Source: Olsenella uli (GTDB lineage Bacteria > Actinomycetota > Coriobacteriia > Coriobacteriales > Atopobiaceae). Taken from it: a DNA stretch of 43,149 nt. A program made the translations under genes and the position numbers. The notes under the pieces are model-generated. The model searched no databases. It was given only the letters and a program-made list of their open reading frames with translations, and had not been told where the DNA came from. This document shows positions 41,257 through 43,149 of the stretch, piece after piece. Numbering within the stretch: position 1 is the stretch's first letter; each line of letters starts with the position of its first letter. The stretch is from contig NZ_CAAKON010000051.1 in the NCBI RefSeq assembly GCF_901212655.1, positions 1 through 43,149 on the forward strand, written 5' to 3'.

Positions 41257-42090
41257 ATGGCACTTGTCAGCGTCGACTACTTCTCGGCTGCGCTCATGCG
41301 CACCACCACGTTGCAGATCGTTTTGCCCTTCGACACCACCGGTGACGCGTTTGCGGCAGACCGAGCCGTCCGCGACGAGCCCAAGCCCGGGGATGCGTTC
41401 CCATACCCGCCCGTCCGCGCGCCCTTCCGTACGCTGTTCCTGTTGCACGGCATCACGGGCAACCACACGGACTGGATCAGCCGCTCGAACATCTGCGAGC
41501 TGGCGGAGCGGCACAGCCTCGCCGTCATCATGCCGAGCGGCTACAACGCCTTCTACCTCGACCAGCCCGACTCGCATAACTATTACGGGCGCTTCGTGGG
41601 GGAGGAGCTCGTGACGGCCGCCCGCAGGGTGCTGCCGCTCTCCACGCGCCGAGAGGACACCTTCATCGGCGGCATCTCGATGGGAGCGTTCGGGGCTCTC
41701 CGCAACGGTCTCAGGTACTGCGAGACGTTCGGCGGCATCGTGGCCCTCTCCTCGGCGATGGTGGCGGGCGGCCTCGAGCAGGTGCTCGCGGAGGAACCCT
41801 TCTTCCTGAGCCGACCATTCCTCGAGTCAACCTTTGGTTCGCTCGGCCAGGTGCGCGGCGGCGACAAGGACCCGGTGCGCCTCGCGGCGGACCTCGTCTA
41901 CTGCGACCGGCCCCGCCCGCGCGTCTACCTCGCCTGCGGCAGCTCTGACCCGCTTGCGCCGGCGAACCGGCAGCTTGCCCAGCAGCTGCACGACACGGGG
42001 CTCGACGTTTCGTATCGCGAGGAGGCCGGCGGGCACGACTGGGCTTTCTGGAACGACGCGCTGCCGGCTGCGCTCGACTGGCTGGGCTAG
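41257..42090 (+). CDS. Alpha/beta hydrolase, esterase D / tributyrin esterase-like (first copy)
   Basis: 277 aa cytoplasmic hydrolase of the PF00756 type. FLLHGITGNHTDW forms the oxyanion region, nucleophile Ser141 in GGISMGAFG, acid in CGSSDPLA, His in AGGHDWAFWN. Members act on short acyl esters or S-formylglutathione; the natural substrate is unknown. CAGGAGG precedes the ATG. Homologous to the next gene over its whole length, so a tandem duplication is likely. Compared with that paralogue it has an insertion near residues 30-50 (ADRAVRDEPKPGDAFPYPP). Confidence 0.87.
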   Translation: MALVSVDYFSAALMRTTTLQIVLPFDTTGDAFAADRAVRDEPKPGDAFPYPPVRAPFRTLFLLHGITGNHTDWISRSNICELAERHSLAVIMPSGYNAFYLDQPDSHNYYGRFVGEELVTAARRVLPLSTRREDTFIGGISMGAFGALRNGLRYCETFGGIVALSSAMVAGGLEQVLAEEPFFLSRPFLESTFGSLGQVRGGDKDPVRLAADLVYCDRPRPRVYLACGSSDPLAPANRQLAQQLHDTGLDVSYREEAGGHDWAFWNDALPAALDWLG

Positions 42091-42253
42091 AGCGAAGGTC
42101 GCGCGCTGCCGGGCGGACGTCGCCTGCGCTTCGCTCTCCGCGCGCCGACACCAAACTGCTGCCCGTGCCTTGGTCTTCACGTGCTCGAGCGCGACCGAGA
42201 TGCTCGGAATCGTCGCTTGCCGCCGCCCGGCCCACATGCCAAGGGGGGATTCA

Positions 42254-43123
42254 ATGGCTCTGCTCAGAATCGACTTCTATTCCAACTACCTGCGGCGCAA
42301 CGTCGTGCTCACGGCGGTGGTGCCGGTGGACAAGATGGCGGGCGACAAGCTCGCCACGCACCGTCGCGGCCCGTACAGGACCGTCTACCTGCTCCACGGC
42401 CTCTTTGGCCAGGACGTGGACTGGATTGACAAGACCCACGTGGTGGAGACGGCCGAGGCACGCGACGTCGTGGTGATCATGCCGTCTGGCGAGGACGGCC
42501 TCTACCTCAACAAGCCCGAGATAGACGAGTGGCATGGCAAGTTCATCTCCGAGGAGCTGGTGAACTTCACACGGCGCCTGCTTCCCCTCTCGGCCAAGCG
42601 CGAGGACACGGCGCTGGCGGGCATCTCCATCGGCGCGTACACCGCTGCCGTGAACGGCCTGGTGCGGCCGGACCGCTTTGGGAGCATCATCTGCCTCTCG
42701 GGCGCCTTCATGCGCGACCGCGTGCTCAATGCCGCCGCGAGCGACTCGGCGAGCAAGCGTCGCCGCTACGAGCGCTTCTTTGGGGACCTCAACACCGTCA
42801 TGGGTACCGAGAAGGACTACGTGGCGCTGGCCGAGCGCTTCCGAGACGCGGAGCCGGGGGAGCGCCCGCGCTTCTACGTGGCCTGCGGCGAGCACGACAA
42901 CCTCTGCCAGCAGAATCGTGACTTCGTGCATCTGCTCGACGAGAACGGCTTCGACGTCACGTACCACGAGCCGGACATCGGCGCGCACGAGTGGCCTTTC
43001 TGGAACGCCTGGATTGGCTGCGCTCTGGACTGGTACGCGCCGGGCGATATGAGGCCGTCGACGGCGCCGGTGGACTACACGGCCCTCACGAGCCTGCGCC
43101 CGCCCGGACAGCAGCAGAGCTAG
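42254..43123 (+). CDS. Alpha/beta hydrolase, esterase D / tributyrin esterase-like (second copy)
   Basis: 289 aa. Same fold and order of motifs as the preceding hydrolase: YLLHGLFGQDVDW, nucleophile Ser125 in AGISIGAYT, acid in CGEHDNLC, His in IGAHEWPFWN. A C-terminal extension of about 25 residues (from about 265, Pro/Thr-rich, ending QQQS) is absent from the first copy. AGGGGGG lies 7 nt before the ATG. The 163-nt gap between the two holds nothing recognisable. The 26 nt after its stop reach the window edge. Confidence 0.87.
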   Translation: MALLRIDFYSNYLRRNVVLTAVVPVDKMAGDKLATHRRGPYRTVYLLHGLFGQDVDWIDKTHVVETAEARDVVVIMPSGEDGLYLNKPEIDEWHGKFISEELVNFTRRLLPLSAKREDTALAGISIGAYTAAVNGLVRPDRFGSIICLSGAFMRDRVLNAAASDSASKRRRYERFFGDLNTVMGTEKDYVALAERFRDAEPGERPRFYVACGEHDNLCQQNRDFVHLLDENGFDVTYHEPDIGAHEWPFWNAWIGCALDWYAPGDMRPSTAPVDYTALTSLRPPGQQQS

Positions 43124-43149
43124 CTGTTGCGTGCCATGACGTTGTTTAC

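Overview
The window is a GC-rich (roughly two-thirds G+C by eye), gene-dense chromosomal segment. It looks like a host-associated anaerobic actinobacterium of the class Coriobacteriia (Olsenella/Atopobium-like). This is an inference from the combination of an actinobacterial-type Dcd, MurT/GatD, the AmaP-DUF2273-Asp23 cassette, a PTS-type dihydroxyacetone kinase, a water-forming NADH oxidase, GTG starts and TAnnnT -10 boxes. No rRNA, complete tRNA, CRISPR array, insertion sequence or prophage was seen.

Layout. 1-2175 (minus): class A penicillin-binding protein, running off the left edge. 2386-6876: two polytopic membrane proteins and a GtrB-like glycosyltransferase, probably a lipid-linked sugar decoration locus. 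6877-7079: two tandem palindromic elements. 7219-11122: tyrS and a two-domain U32 protein. 11353-13661: two NifU-type Fe-S scaffold proteins, dcd and lgt. 13782-14582: YebC/PmpR regulator. 14840-18926: amaP, DUF2273, asp23, murT, gatD, joining an envelope-stress module to the lipid II amidation enzyme. 19121-20464 (minus): M20 amidohydrolase. 20799-24268: TPP riboswitch, MTH1187/YkoF-like protein and a THI5-type ABC importer (permease, Tat/lipoprotein binding protein, ATPase). 24326-27330 (minus): NADH oxidase and a Gfo/Idh/MocA oxidoreductase. 27641-28100: gene debris. 28408-31908: giant ATPase-FtsX fusion exporter. 32197-35082: guanine deaminase and NCS2 purine permease. 35219-37336: solitary JetD/DUF2220 (Wadjet nuclease-like) protein, tail to tail with a membrane-anchored EEP phosphohydrolase. 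38625-40940: DhaK-DhaL fusion and DhaM. 41257-43123: two tandem esterase-D-like hydrolases.

How the genes work together. Several blocks serve the cell envelope: peptidoglycan polymerisation, lipid II amidation, lipoprotein lipidation, a sugar-transfer locus and Asp23 stress proteins. Others are nutrient modules: thiamine-precursor uptake under TPP control, guanine uptake and deamination, and dihydroxyacetone phosphorylation. The most unusual item is the orphan JetD-like protein, whose sensor and nuclease regions are separated by about 320 residues of low-complexity sequence and which has no JetA, JetB or JetC neighbour. Next are the pair of 80-105 nt palindromes before tyrS, whose apical stem shows a compensatory base change. 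A recurring trait is Ala/Gly/Ser/Pro-rich low-complexity tails or inserts in otherwise ordinary enzymes.
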